Shown here piece by piece: positions 15,692-23,377 of a stretch of DNA of 47,884 nucleotides. The translations under genes were made by a program, and so were the position numbers. Each line of letters starts with the position of its first letter. Within the stretch, counting starts at the first letter, position 1. The notes below the pieces were generated by a model, which searched no databases, was not told the origin of the DNA, and was given only the letters and a program-made list of their open reading frames with translations. The stretch comes from JAZKIX01 sp040384645 (GTDB taxonomy: Bacteria > Pseudomonadota > Gammaproteobacteria > Burkholderiales > Burkholderiaceae_D), in assembly GCA_040384645.1 (NCBI GenBank), contig JAZKIX010000074.1, forward strand, positions 1 to 47,884, written 5' to 3'.

Positions 15692-16363
15692 ATGAATACT
15701 CCAAATACCAGCAAGGCTTCCCGCACCATCACCTTGTTCCATGCGCCGCATTCACGGGCGTCCGCCACCGTGAACCTTCTGGAAGAGATCGGTGTACCGT
15801 ATGAGTTGCGGGTGTTGAATATGAAGGCAGGCGAGCAGCGTCAGGCAACCTACTTAAAAATCAACCCTCTGGGAAAGGTTCCTGCCCTGCTCGACGGCCA
15901 CACGCTCGTTACCGAGCAGGTGGCAATTTTCATACACCTTGCAGACCGCTTTCCGCAAGCCGGGCTGGCGCCATCGATTGATGATCCACGGCGGGGCAGC
16001 TACCTGCGGTGGCTGGTGTATTACGCTGCCTGTTTTGAACCGGCCATGGTCGACCGGATGTTGAAACGCGAGCCGGTTCCGCGGATGCAATCGCCCTACG
16101 ACGACTTCGATACCATGCTTGGTGTGATTGAAACCCAACTTACGACCTCGCCCTACCTGCTTGGAGATGAGCTGTCGGCCGCGGACCTGCTGTGGGGCTC
16201 CGCGCTGGGCTTGGGGCTGGCTTTCGGCGGCGTACCGCGCAAGCCCGTGTTCGAGGAGTATGCCGGGCGACTCGGTGCGAGGCCAGCAGCGCAGCGTGTC
16301 GCCCAACGGGATGTCGAATTGGCTGCGGCGCAAGAGGCGGTGCTGAGCGCCAGTAACAAGTAG
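15692..16363 (+). CDS. Glutathione S-transferase family protein
   Basis: A cytosolic GST-like protein of 223 residues. The thioredoxin-fold N-domain (about 12-90) has TLFHAPHSRASATVNLLEEI with a Ser in the usual catalytic region, KINPLGKVPALLDG with the cis-Pro, and TEQVAIFIHLADRFP. The all-helical C-domain contains SPYLLGDELSAADLLWGSAL, the conserved N-capping/hydrophobic-staple region. It probably conjugates or reduces electrophiles; the substrate is unknown. An AAGGA lies upstream of the ATG, and the divergent WYL regulator shares its 95-base promoter region. The pair looks like a self-contained detoxification unit carried on the accessory patch. Confidence 0.88.
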   Translation: MNTPNTSKASRTITLFHAPHSRASATVNLLEEIGVPYELRVLNMKAGEQRQATYLKINPLGKVPALLDGHTLVTEQVAIFIHLADRFPQAGLAPSIDDPRRGSYLRWLVYYAACFEPAMVDRMLKREPVPRMQSPYDDFDTMLGVIETQLTTSPYLLGDELSAADLLWGSALGLGLAFGGVPRKPVFEEYAGRLGARPAAQRVAQRDVELAAAQEAVLSASNK

Positions 16364-16580
16364 CCCTATGGGGAGACGGCACTTTCCGTCGGCTAAGCCA
16401 CATACCACCGCATGCAGACCAGGATCACATCGATCTGGAAACGTATTCTTTTGAAGCTGAGCATGGCGAGGCCGTCCACATTTTATGAGGCAACAGCCTA
16501 CCGATTTCCACGACGACCTCGCTGTTGATTCCGCAAAGCCGGAACCGCCATAAATTCCGTCAGCCGATGAAGCTTCGCGG
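16364..16580. other. Non-coding debris between GST and transposase remnant
   Basis: About 215 bases without a supported gene. Short frames such as one reading ETYSFEAEHGEAVHIL may be leftovers of a lost gene, but I cannot identify it. The region leads directly into the transposase remnant, so it is probably rearranged. Confidence 0.35.
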
Positions 16581-16935
16581 ATGCTGCGCAAACTCGGCAG
16601 CTATCCGCGCCAGAACGGCCTTGCCGTGACACTGCGCGAATCAGTCCGCATCGAGCGCACGCTGTTCATCCTGGACTGGCGGCAAAACGTGGAACTGCAC
16701 CGCCGCGTGCATGTCGCGTTGAATAAGGGCGAAGCCCGCAACGCGACATGCACGCGGCATGTTCTTCAACCGGCTGGGCGAAATTCGCGAGCGCAGTTTC
16801 GAGCAACAGAGCTACCGGGCCGGCGGCCTCAACTTGGGACGGCGGCTGTCGTGTTGTGGAACACGCCTTACCTTGAGTGGGCGGCGCATGCACCGCGTGA
16901 CAACAGTCATGCGGTCGATGACGGGCTGTTGCAGT
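16581..16935 (+). pseudogene. Tn3-family transposase, C-terminal fragment with frameshifts
   Basis: The translation matches the conserved end of Tn3-type transposases, broken over two frames. The first frame reads LRKLGSYPRQNGLAV, then RIERTLFILDW and LNKGEARNA. A shifted frame reads MFFNRLGEIRERSFEQQSYR and AGGLNL, and the first frame then resumes with VVLWNTPYLEWAAHA and AVDDGLLQ. At least two frameshifts are therefore present. The family normally continues with a segment near SPLGWEHINLTGDYLW, but here the match ends where the GTAGGTTGGG repeat begins at 16938. It is the trace of a lost transposon and marks this patch as mobile DNA. Confidence 0.8.
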
Positions 16936-16937
16936 GT

Positions 16938-17015
16938 GTAGGTTGGGCTATCGATTTATCAGCCCAACAAATGTAGAAGGAAATGTTGGGCTGGTAGAAC
17001 GTTAGCCCAACCTAC
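16938..17015. repeat. GTAGGTTGGG nested-palindrome repeat, copy 2
   Basis: A 78-bp element with perfect outer arms GTAGGTTGGGCTA / TAGCCCAACCTAC and an inner hairpin AGCCCAACA / TGTTGGGCT, giving a cruciform-like structure. It sits exactly at the breakpoint of the Tn3 transposase remnant and just after the stop codon of the minus-strand gene 17032-17391. Similarity to copy 1 continues a few bases beyond (TTGCT). Confidence 0.85.
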
Positions 17016-17031
17016 TTGCTTTTGACCATCA

Positions 17032-17391
17032 TTAGCCAAAGTAGGAAACAGACGACCATTGAAGAGATACGTTTGGGCTTACCTGTAGTTTAAACAATTG
17101 CTGTAAACCCTCAATATTAACGTTTCCAATGAGTGTCTCGTCTCCAGCGGACCGCGAAATGTCTAAGGATTGAACTCCTTGAAGTTTAAGGTCAAGAGCG
17201 AGTCGCCCCGACACCCACCACATGAAGTGCATTTCGTATTCCGCCGGAAGAATCTCACAGACTATTCGCTCATTGCCAGCAACGCGTTCAAAGCGATGGG
17301 TGTTGTACTCTTCCGGCGCATCGGGGTACACCTGAACATGCGTTCCGCCAAAGAGCCCATTGAGTTGATCGATTTCGGGGCAGCGTTTCAT
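17032..17391 (-). CDS. Hypothetical protein
   Basis: An unrecognised soluble protein of 119 residues, beginning MKRCPEIDQLNGLFGG, without a signal peptide or membrane segment. A pattern of alternating hydrophobic strands (FERVAGNERIVCEILPAEYEMHFMWWV) suggests a beta-rich domain. The gene ends 17 bases from repeat copy 2, the same relation to the repeat as the gene 12269-12952 has to copy 1; both may be cassette-like acquisitions. Small isolated genes like this are sometimes immunity proteins, but nothing here proves it. Confidence 0.45.
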   Translation of the reverse strand: MKRCPEIDQLNGLFGGTHVQVYPDAPEEYNTHRFERVAGNERIVCEILPAEYEMHFMWWVSGRLALDLKLQGVQSLDISRSAGDETLIGNVNIEGLQQLFKLQVSPNVSLQWSSVSYFG

Positions 17392-17564
17392 GATGGTTAT
17401 CGTGATTTAATTTTCATTTTGCAAAGATAACTGATTGAGCAACAAATAGCCATCTGCCTAAAAGCCTCTGAAAACGGCCTGAATATTAAGCTCATTCGGC
17501 CACTCGTTATCGGCACAATCAGCCTATGCAAATTGAGCAAAGCTACCCCAGCCGCCACCTATAC

Positions 17565-17602
17565 AAAAAAGGGATGCCAATCATTCGGCATCCCCTTTTT
17601 TA
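17565..17602 (-). terminator. Intrinsic terminator of the beta-helix gene
   Basis: GGGATGCC, an eight-base loop, and GGCATCCC, flanked by A-runs on one side and T-runs on the other, so it can work in both directions. It lies just beyond the stop codon of the minus-strand gene 17621-18646. Confidence 0.88.
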
Positions 17603-17620
17603 CCCCACTTACTTTTCAAA

Positions 17621-18646
17621 TTACTCAGCCAGACGCGCCAGCGAGAACTTGCCTTCGGTGTACACGCCGTCGCCACGACCATTGATGATATGGGTGATTT
17701 CGCCGGAGATGCCGACCGTTGTCATGTTATGGAACTTGATACCTGGTTTCGCCGGTGCTTCGATGGCGGTGGACGCCTTGACCAAGGGATTGGTGAGCGC
17801 AACGCTGTAGATGCCAAGACCCCAGGCTTCATGCGTAGAGACCGAATCGGCCACCTTGTACGATGCCCAACCATTGCTTGTGCCATTCATCCACGATGCC
17901 TGAGTGGGCATTTCGTATGGCATTTCGCTTTGGTAGAAATACAGACGGCCGCCGTTACCGTTCCAGATGGTTTGGTATTCGTTGTGATGCTCGACGAACA
18001 TGCCGTACAAGGTGACATCGTTGCCGTTGACGATCAAGCCATTGGTCGATTTATTGTCGGCCCAGGTCACTGGCAGCGCTTGGCCGTCATGGTCGGCACG
18101 CCATACCCAGAAATGGTCGCCGATGACATCGTTGCTATTGATGACGATGCTGGATTTGGCCTGACCGGAGAAGTTGCCGCCGATACGGAAATACACATCG
18201 CTCAGTGAAGTTGGGTTGACCGAGTGATTGGCTCTGCTGCCGACCGGGCCGACTTCGACCAGGACCGGCGATTCAACCAAGCCGGCATCGATCAGCAAGC
18301 CAGACATTTTGACGCCATCGACATCGGCAATCCTGAATGCGACTGCGCCCTGGTCGGCGGTAATCGTGGCCAAGCCCAGACCCATCACAACCGTATTGGC
18401 GCGGTTGATATTGATCGACTCAGTGACGTGATACACGCCTGGCGTAAACATCAAGTGTTTGCCAGCAGCCAATTGTGCATTGATAGTGGCTGCGCTATCG
18501 ACGGGTTTGGCGAGGTAGAACTTACTGATGGGAATCGTTTCGTCGCCAGTGACAGGCGTTTTCCACGAGGTGCCGACGCTGTCTTTACGCAAGGCCGGCA
18601 CGACGACGCTGTATTTGCCATCGGTACCGCAACTACTAGCGCACAA
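17621..18646 (-). CDS. Beta-helix (pectate-lyase-like) protein, C-terminal part
   Basis: The main catalytic-type domain of an exported right-handed beta-helix protein whose N-terminal part is 18795-19499. Visible features are YSVVVPALRKDSVGTSW, then KFYLAKPVDSAATINAQLAA, GKHLMFTPGVYHVTESI, NTVVMGLGLATI, VDGVKMSGLLIDAG, NDVIGDHFWVWRADH, VEHHNEYQTIWNGNGGR and YFYQSEMPYEMP. These stretches follow a family often labelled coagulation factor 5/8 type domain protein in actinobacterial genomes and related in fold to GH55/pectate lyases; I recall this rather than derive it here. It probably acts on a polysaccharide. The first ~10 residues before TDGKYS do not match the family and no proper start codon is present, because the gene is broken at the assembly gap. 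Confidence 0.75.
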   Translation of the reverse strand: MCASSCGTDGKYSVVVPALRKDSVGTSWKTPVTGDETIPISKFYLAKPVDSAATINAQLAAGKHLMFTPGVYHVTESININRANTVVMGLGLATITADQGAVAFRIADVDGVKMSGLLIDAGLVESPVLVEVGPVGSRANHSVNPTSLSDVYFRIGGNFSGQAKSSIVINSNDVIGDHFWVWRADHDGQALPVTWADNKSTNGLIVNGNDVTLYGMFVEHHNEYQTIWNGNGGRLYFYQSEMPYEMPTQASWMNGTSNGWASYKVADSVSTHEAWGLGIYSVALTNPLVKASTAIEAPAKPGIKFHNMTTVGISGEITHIINGRGDGVYTEGKFSLARLAE

Positions 18647-18784
18647 GCGAACATAGTAGCAAGCAACAAGCGTTTAAACACCATATCTAACTCTCTCCAC
18701 TCACGGCCACAGTGTATACCCCCAGACTGGTTTGTTGCCGTAAGAAACGTTGCTAAATGCGGAGATTTTAACATCCTTGCTGTT

Positions 18785-18794
18785 NNNNNNNNNN
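18785..18794. other. Assembly gap (10 N) in the beta-helix gene
   Basis: Ten unknown bases, a scaffold placeholder. The 140 bases on its left do not continue the protein in frame (see findings). Confidence 0.95.
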
Positions 18795-19499
18795 GAAAGT
18801 ACCTTCCGGGCTGTTGGTGGAGCCGACAAAGACGCAATTCCACATCCAGCAATTCCATGGCTTGGCGTATTCCGCATTGCGTGAAATCCATTGTTGCTGG
18901 GTATTGGGCGAAGTTTCATCGCTGACCGCGGAATCGGCGATATAGCCGCCGCTGGCCCAGCCCCAATTATCGTCAAGACGTAATTTCCCCATAATGCTCA
19001 TGCGGCGAAATGAGGTCGCTTGGGCTACGGCCCAGTGCGCTTCGCCATCGCTCGGTGTCACGGTGAAGTTTTCGACGGTGCGCCAGAAGTTTTGGGTGGC
19101 ATTGTTATCCGCGCCGTATTTGCCAAACCATTTGGCATTGACCGTCAGGTCGCCGGTGATATTGACGTCGTTCGGGCTTTTGCCCAGGCCGAGTACTTGG
19201 GTGTAAAAGCCGACATTGATATTGGTGTTATAGCTGCCCGGCTTGAACAACAAGGCAAAGCGTTTGGCATTAAATTGGCCATCGACTTGCTGTTGAAAAA
19301 TGTCTTCGACCGTGGCCTGGATCGTGGCAGGTGCCATTTTTGTATCGAATACGATGACATTCGCGCCGAAATCGGGATTGGCGTCGTTGGCAGTCGGGTC
19401 TACCGGATCACTTCCGCCGCAACCTGCGAGCAGGGTAATGCTCAAGGCAAGCGCCAACGGCCCTTTTGGGATGCGATTTAGTTCAAACCTGCAATTCAT
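18795..19499 (-). CDS. Beta-helix lipoprotein, N-terminal part
   Basis: N-terminal 235 residues of the same exported protein. It starts at the ATG at 19499 (MNCRFELNRI), which has GGAGA seven bases upstream; earlier in-frame codons lack one. A lipoprotein signal is clear (ALALSITLLAGC, lipobox LLAGC, about residue 27), so the mature protein should be anchored to a membrane and exposed outside the cytoplasm. The domain has FGANVIVFDTKMAPATIQ, RFALLFKPGSYNTNINVGFY, TQVLGLGKSPNDVNITG, NFWRTVENFTVTPS and WISRNAEYAKPWN, all of the same beta-helix family. Two GAAACGTTTC operators upstream suggest control by a LacI-type sugar regulator. Confidence 0.75.
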
Positions 19500-19763
19500 T
19501 TTTTGTCTCCAGTGTTGTTGGTTTAGCGTAGGGCAATAAAAAATGGGGCTTTCAGGGATTTTTTGCACAATCGATTAGACGAACAATTTGTCAACCCTTG
19601 GCTAATTGCTGCGGTTCAACAATCTAACGCGCAGCGTCCGGTGGCGGGCTAATTGCTATCGATCGAATATTTTTGAAGAGTGTGCAAGATGGCAGTGCTT
19701 ACATTGCAGTCTCGTACCTTCGTCAAATGCGAGCTACAGCTTCCCTGTGAAGCAGATGTGGCA

Positions 19764-19778
19764 AATGAAACGTTTCCA
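19764..19778. promoter_or_regulatory. LacI-family-type operator, site 1
   Basis: AATGAAACGTTTCCA, centred on the palindrome GAAACGTTTC, typical of LacI/CcpA-type operators. It lies 265 bases upstream of the beta-helix gene start. The identical 15-mer occurs again at 19977. Confidence 0.6.
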
Positions 19779-19976
19779 ATTTTAGATCCAAATGTCCATC
19801 TCGCGAACGTCAAAGTATCCGCGCGACGTCGAGTATCTGATAATTTCTCTGTCGCTACAAGGCTTGAGTCGATACTTTGATGCAATATATCGGTTAACAT
19901 TGGTGAAAGAATGCGTTGTTTGTCCGTATTAACTACAAATTAGCCATCAAAAACCGCATAATTCATTGTGTAAATT

Positions 19977-19991
19977 AATGAAACGTTTCCA
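19977..19991. promoter_or_regulatory. LacI-family-type operator, site 2
   Basis: Exact second copy of AATGAAACGTTTCCA, 213 bases from site 1 in the same orientation. Two widely spaced identical operators fit DNA looping by a tetrameric LacI-type repressor, or divergent control; no such regulator gene is in the window apart from the headpiece-less protein at 7605. Confidence 0.6.
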
Positions 19992-20248
19992 TTAAATTTA
20001 TTTAAATGTCATTTTATGGACGTCAGTAATGCCGTATTCCGCCTAGTTCGTGCGTTGCTATAAGCGATTCGTGGAATCGAACCGGTGCAGTCTCAGCGGT
20101 ACCCGCTTTGACACCAGCGCTGGGATGACTTAAAGGTGACAGGGATATTTAGAGTAAAAATACTGCGACATGTAGCAAGCTTGCAGGGAAACAAGACGCG
20201 ATGTCATCGATTGCTGCCTAAATCGGTGACATATGCACTCGTAACGCA

Positions 20249-20274
20249 AAAAACCCGGCATCGCCGGGTTTTTA
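20249..20274 (-). terminator. Intrinsic terminator (bidirectional)
   Basis: AAACCCGGC, a short loop and GCCGGGTTT, with A-runs before and T-runs after. It serves the minus-strand membrane-protein gene that ends at 20325. Confidence 0.85.
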
Positions 20275-20324
20275 CTATGTCGCACTAACATCATGTCGCG
20301 ACCTGTTACGCATCCTGTTGCAGC

Positions 20325-20906
20325 TTAGCCATGCTGTATCACATTGCGAGACTTGATCCGCATGAACGCCCCAACGATCAAGCCAAGCGGCGCTGCCAGG
20401 TAAGCAAACATGAACATGGCAAATTTAAGGGCGGCAAGCGATGAGTAAATATAGGCCAGGAAATCAGGGAAACCGGCAGGATCGGCCAGCATCACATACG
20501 ACACCAAGTTTTCCACCTGATCGGCAATCGGCGCGATAGCTGACAGCATGGCGCATGCCACCATCACACTACGCGCTTTGGAGCCGGCGGCAAACAGGCG
20601 TGAAATCAATACCAGCGCCACGCCGTGCAATACCAGGGTCGACAGGATAAAGAGCGAATCAATATGTTGGGTGAGGATATATTGCCCAAGCGTGCCATGT
20701 TCGACCATGAAGGCATACCAATCCTTGATTTTTTCAGGGCTGAACGAGAGTTGCCCTATAAAAAACGGCACCGGGAATTTGGATGCCGCGTAATTGGCAT
20801 TGAGCACATCGGTCACCCATAAATTCATGATCAAAGACACGATGGTCAGTACCAACAAGGTCAACGTGGTCGGTGCTTGCAAAAAGAAACGGTGGATGTT
20901 TTTCAT
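20325..20906 (-). CDS. Four-helix integral membrane protein
   Basis: A 193-residue membrane protein of unknown function. The ATG at 20906 is chosen because AAAGGAG lies seven bases ahead; the frame is open much further upstream, but that part is antisense to the LysR gene. Four hydrophobic segments are visible at about residues 13-31, 83-105, 110-130 and 155-183, with a polar loop (FSPEKIKDWYAFMVEHG) between the first two. It is divergent from the LysR regulator with a ~110-base shared promoter region, the classical arrangement for a LysR target, so its expression is probably controlled by it. A terminator follows. Confidence 0.75.
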   Translation of the reverse strand: MKNIHRFFLQAPTTLTLLVLTIVSLIMNLWVTDVLNANYAASKFPVPFFIGQLSFSPEKIKDWYAFMVEHGTLGQYILTQHIDSLFILSTLVLHGVALVLISRLFAAGSKARSVMVACAMLSAIAPIADQVENLVSYVMLADPAGFPDFLAYIYSSLAALKFAMFMFAYLAAPLGLIVGAFMRIKSRNVIQHG

Positions 20907-21014
20907 GGTGGTTCTCCTTTTCGGTTGTGAACAGCTTGTTAGCTGCGATGGAGTCATTCTGAAGCAGCGCCAGCTATGCAACAATACGCATCCGCACATA
21001 GGAGTAATGCAAAA

Positions 21015-21926
21015 ATGGATAGCTCGAACCGTATCAATCTCGACTGGAACCTGATCCAATCCTTTCTTGCCGTGGTCGAACATGGCGCCGTGGCGCGCGC
21101 GGCGGAAGCCACCGGCGCCAGCCAGCCGACCCTGAGTCGGCAAATTGCCGCCCTGGAAGCAGAAATCGGCGCCGCCTTGTTCACCCGCGGCGCACGCGGC
21201 AGCATGCTGACCGCTGCCGGCGAAGCCTTGGTCAATCCGGCGCGGCAAATGCAAGCTGCCGCCCACGCACTGCATCTGGCCGCCAGCGGCCAGAGTCAAT
21301 CGCTCAGCGGTACGGTGCGGATCACCGCCAGCGAAATTGCCTGCGTCTATATGCTGCCGCCGATCTTGACCAGCTTGCGTATCAAACATCCCGATATTCA
21401 AATCGAAATCGTCGCCAGCAATGAGCTGGATAATTTACTCGAGCGCGAAGCCGACATCGCGGTGCGGATGGCCAAGCCGACCCAAGACACCTTGGTGGCG
21501 CGCCATATTGGCGATATGGGCATGGGCGGTTATGCCAGCCAGGCGTATCTGGAGCGCAAGGGCATCGCATTTTCACCTGCGACGATGGAGGCATTCGATT
21601 GGATCGGCTACGACAAAAGCGAGGTGATCGTGCGCGGCATGCGGGCGTTGAACATCCCTCTAACACGAGAATCATTTGCGATCCGCTGCGATAACCAGAT
21701 CGTGTGCTGGCAAGCCTTGCTCGACGGCGCGGGCATCGGCTTTATCTTCGATTTGCTGGCGGCACGTCATCCCTCGGTCGTGCGGGTGCTGCCGCCCGGA
21801 TGGATCCCCGATATCCCAGTCTGGCTGACCGCCCCGCTGGAGTTGCGCAGCAATCCGCGCATTCGCGCCGTATTCGATCATCTGGTGGAACATCTGGCGC
21901 CGTTGACGCATCGGCCGGCACGATAG
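21015..21926 (+). CDS. LysR-family transcriptional regulator
   Basis: A LysR-type activator/repressor of about 303 residues. The N-terminal winged helix (about 8-66) has FLAVVEHGAVARAAEATGAS, then QPTLSRQIAALEAEIGAALF. The effector domain follows (LSGTVRITASEIACVYMLPP; EADIAVRMAKPTQDTLVARH) with a C-terminal GAGIGFIFDLLAARHPSVVR segment. The ATG at 21015 (MDSSNRINLDWN) is preferred to one 13 codons upstream because the family begins close to the HTH. Its likely target is the divergent four-helix membrane protein; its ligand is unknown. Confidence 0.9.
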   Translation: MDSSNRINLDWNLIQSFLAVVEHGAVARAAEATGASQPTLSRQIAALEAEIGAALFTRGARGSMLTAAGEALVNPARQMQAAAHALHLAASGQSQSLSGTVRITASEIACVYMLPPILTSLRIKHPDIQIEIVASNELDNLLEREADIAVRMAKPTQDTLVARHIGDMGMGGYASQAYLERKGIAFSPATMEAFDWIGYDKSEVIVRGMRALNIPLTRESFAIRCDNQIVCWQALLDGAGIGFIFDLLAARHPSVVRVLPPGWIPDIPVWLTAPLELRSNPRIRAVFDHLVEHLAPLTHRPAR

Positions 21927-21950
21927 GACTAGAAGCAGGTTTTTTGACTT

Positions 21951-22026
21951 AAAAATACTCCGGTGGGTATTTTTAAAGGCGCAATGAAAACCTGCGGGAA
22001 AGAGGGTGTTTTGGCATATACCCCCC
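21951..22026 (-). repeat. Dispersed ~78-bp repeat, copy C (reverse)
   Basis: On the minus strand it reads GGGGGGTATATGCCAAAACA, then CCCGCAGGTTTTCATTGCGC, then AAATACCCACCGGAGTATTT. It follows the LysR stop codon and faces copy D 205 bases away in the opposite orientation. Confidence 0.88.
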
Positions 22027-22143
22027 TATTTAGCGCGAATGGCGTGCCGTAGAGGCGCAGCATGTCGTGCCCAGAACTTATATGTGGTTGGCGGTGACGG
22101 TGCTGCGAGGCGGCTTCAAGCAATTCCCTACCGTCGGCGCCGC

Positions 22144-22180
22144 CCTCTCCCCAGCCCTCTCCCGCAAGCGGGCAGAGGGG
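22144..22180. repeat. CCCTCTCC / GGAGAGGG-type palindrome
   Basis: CCCTCTCCCGC followed by AAGCGGGCAGAGGGG, preceded by a direct CCCTCTCCCCAG. This is the general form of a widespread proteobacterial palindromic repeat. It lies between repeat copies C and D. Confidence 0.5.
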
Positions 22181-22231
22181 TGAAAACCGGCGCTGTTATG
22201 CGCTGAACAGTTTTGCCTATTGATTATTTAT

Positions 22232-22300
22232 AGGGGTAGATGCCAAAACATCCACTCTCCCGCACGTTTTCATTGCACCTTTAAGAATACACGCTGGACG
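22232..22300 (+). repeat. Dispersed ~78-bp repeat, copy D (3' end divergent)
   Basis: AGGGGTAGATGCCAAAACAT at the start and CCCGCACGTTTTCATTGCAC in the core, then AATACACGCTGGA. After that the copy loses the family end and continues with an unrelated CGCGCC palindrome, so it is truncated or mutated. Confidence 0.75.
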
Positions 22301-22538
22301 CGCCAGTCCAAGTGCCAAAATCCGCATATTGGTATCCGTTTCCTCCCCACCTACAGCCCAATGATCATTCTGGAATCATGTAAGTCATTGATTCGTATGG
22401 AATATCTCGCACTGCCAAAATAGTTATTCCCAAACGATAAAAGCAGAAGCCGCAGCGCTCTCCAGAGCACAAGATGCGTTTGCAAGCCGTTGTGGCAGAC
22501 ATGCCAGCAACTAACATCAATCCGTTCTGGAGATCTAC

Positions 22539-22908
22539 ATGAGCAATGCAGTGACCTACCTTATNNNNNNNNNNGATTAGCATCGGCATCACCGTTTCGG
22601 TCGGCCACCGGCTGCGAAAAAATGGGTTGTTGTTTCTTACTAACCATTTGCGCGGCAATACCAATCTGGCATTCGCCATCAACAATATGCTGCTGATCGG
22701 GTTTTACCTGGTCAACATCGGTTACATCCTGCTGGTGCTCAATCTCAATTCCGCCGAATCGATGGGCGAACTCGGTTTCATGATTTACTTTCTCAGCATC
22801 AATGTTGGCCTGGTCACACTGATGTTAGGCGCGATGCATTTGATCATTTTCTATGTGTTGGCTAACTGGAAACCGGTCTCGTTTATCGAAGAAAAAGAAG
22901 GTGCCTAA
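22539..22908 (+). CDS. Unknown membrane protein 1 of a four-gene operon (contains assembly gap)
   Basis: Begins MSNAVTYL at the ATG at 22539 (TGGAG eight bases ahead), is interrupted by ten N at 22565 and resumes in another frame as ISIGITVSVGHRLRKNGLLF, ending VSFIEEKEGA. The frame change is explained by the placeholder gap. Three hydrophobic segments are visible: part of one before RLRKNG, NNMLLIGFYLVNIGYILLVL, and FLSINVGLVTLMLGAMHLII. About 123 residues plus the gap. It is followed immediately (stop and start adjacent) by the next gene. I do not recognise the family. Confidence 0.7.
22565..22574. other. Assembly gap (10 N) in membrane protein 1
   Basis: Ten unknown bases near the start of the first gene of the membrane operon; the frame changes across it. 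Confidence 0.95.
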
Positions 22909-23367
22909 ATGAAACCAAGTACATTGAAACTGCATACCTTGAAATTACTTGCGCCGTCGTTCGGCCTGCTGTTATTGGCATACGTCATTCCGACCGTGGC
23001 GATGGCACTCGGCTCGAGCTATTTCGACGAGGCACTATTTATCTGGTTTGGCTGTATTACCTATCTGGCGTTGGCGCTGGGTGCAATCAAACTCACTTTC
23101 AACGCCTTGCTCAACGACGGCGCGCCGGTCGATAAAAACGTGAGCTGTTCCGAAGACATGCTGGTGGCACGTGGTTACGCCGATTCGGCCCAAATCCTGA
23201 TCATGGGCGCCGGCACCTTGAGCCTGGTGCTTGGGATGGGCGATGACACTCATGGCAATAGTTTTGAGGCCATGCTCCTGTTTGTGACGCTGCGCCTAGG
23301 CGCGACCTTACTGATGCTGGGCGCGGTAGTGATGCTGGTGACGCATTTCAAAATGCGCCGTATTTAA
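22909..23367 (+). CDS. Unknown membrane protein 2 of the operon
   Basis: A 152-residue polytopic protein with four likely membrane segments: about residues 12-34 (LLAPSFGLLLLAYVIPTVAM), 42-64 (ALFIWFGCITYLALALGAIK), 93-110 (SAQILIMGAGTLSLVLGM) and 122-146 (LLFVTLRLGATLLMLGAVVM). A polar loop with Asp and Cys (DGAPVDKNVSCSEDM) lies between the second and third. The start codon directly follows the stop of the previous gene, indicating translational coupling. No known family is recognised. Confidence 0.75.
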   Translation: MKPSTLKLHTLKLLAPSFGLLLLAYVIPTVAMALGSSYFDEALFIWFGCITYLALALGAIKLTFNALLNDGAPVDKNVSCSEDMLVARGYADSAQILIMGAGTLSLVLGMGDDTHGNSFEAMLLFVTLRLGATLLMLGAVVMLVTHFKMRRI

Positions 23368-23377
23368 GGATCTAGCC

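Larger units (their letters stand above)
19500..20248. other. Long regulatory/intergenic region upstream of the beta-helix gene
   Basis: About 750 bases with no convincing gene; short open frames (for example 19649-19900 minus and 19680-19880 plus) lack protein character and oppose each other. The region carries the two operators listed separately and an A/T-rich stretch at 19900-20030 that may hold promoters. Confidence 0.5.

Noticed and set aside
12191..17015. The GTAGGTTGGG repeats as functional attC sites of the adjacent genes.
   Set aside because: The inner arms do read GCCCAAC...GTTGGGC like attC cores, but the inner hairpin is only about 32 bases and the outer arms have the opposite polarity, so a palindromic REP/MITE-type repeat is the better description.
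17690..18208. Long plus-strand frame (172 codons) opposite the beta-helix gene, with another at 18224-18925.
   Set aside because: Shadow frames; the minus-strand frame has clear domain structure and a terminator.
20060..20110. A tRNA-like T-arm string (GGTTCGATTCCACGAATC on the minus strand).
   Set aside because: No acceptor, anticodon or D arm can be folded around it; at best a fragment of a tRNA 3' end or integration scar.
20907..21401. Long upstream extension of the minus-strand membrane-protein frame to 21401.
   Set aside because: It is antisense to the LysR gene and the real start has a good ribosome-binding site at 20906.
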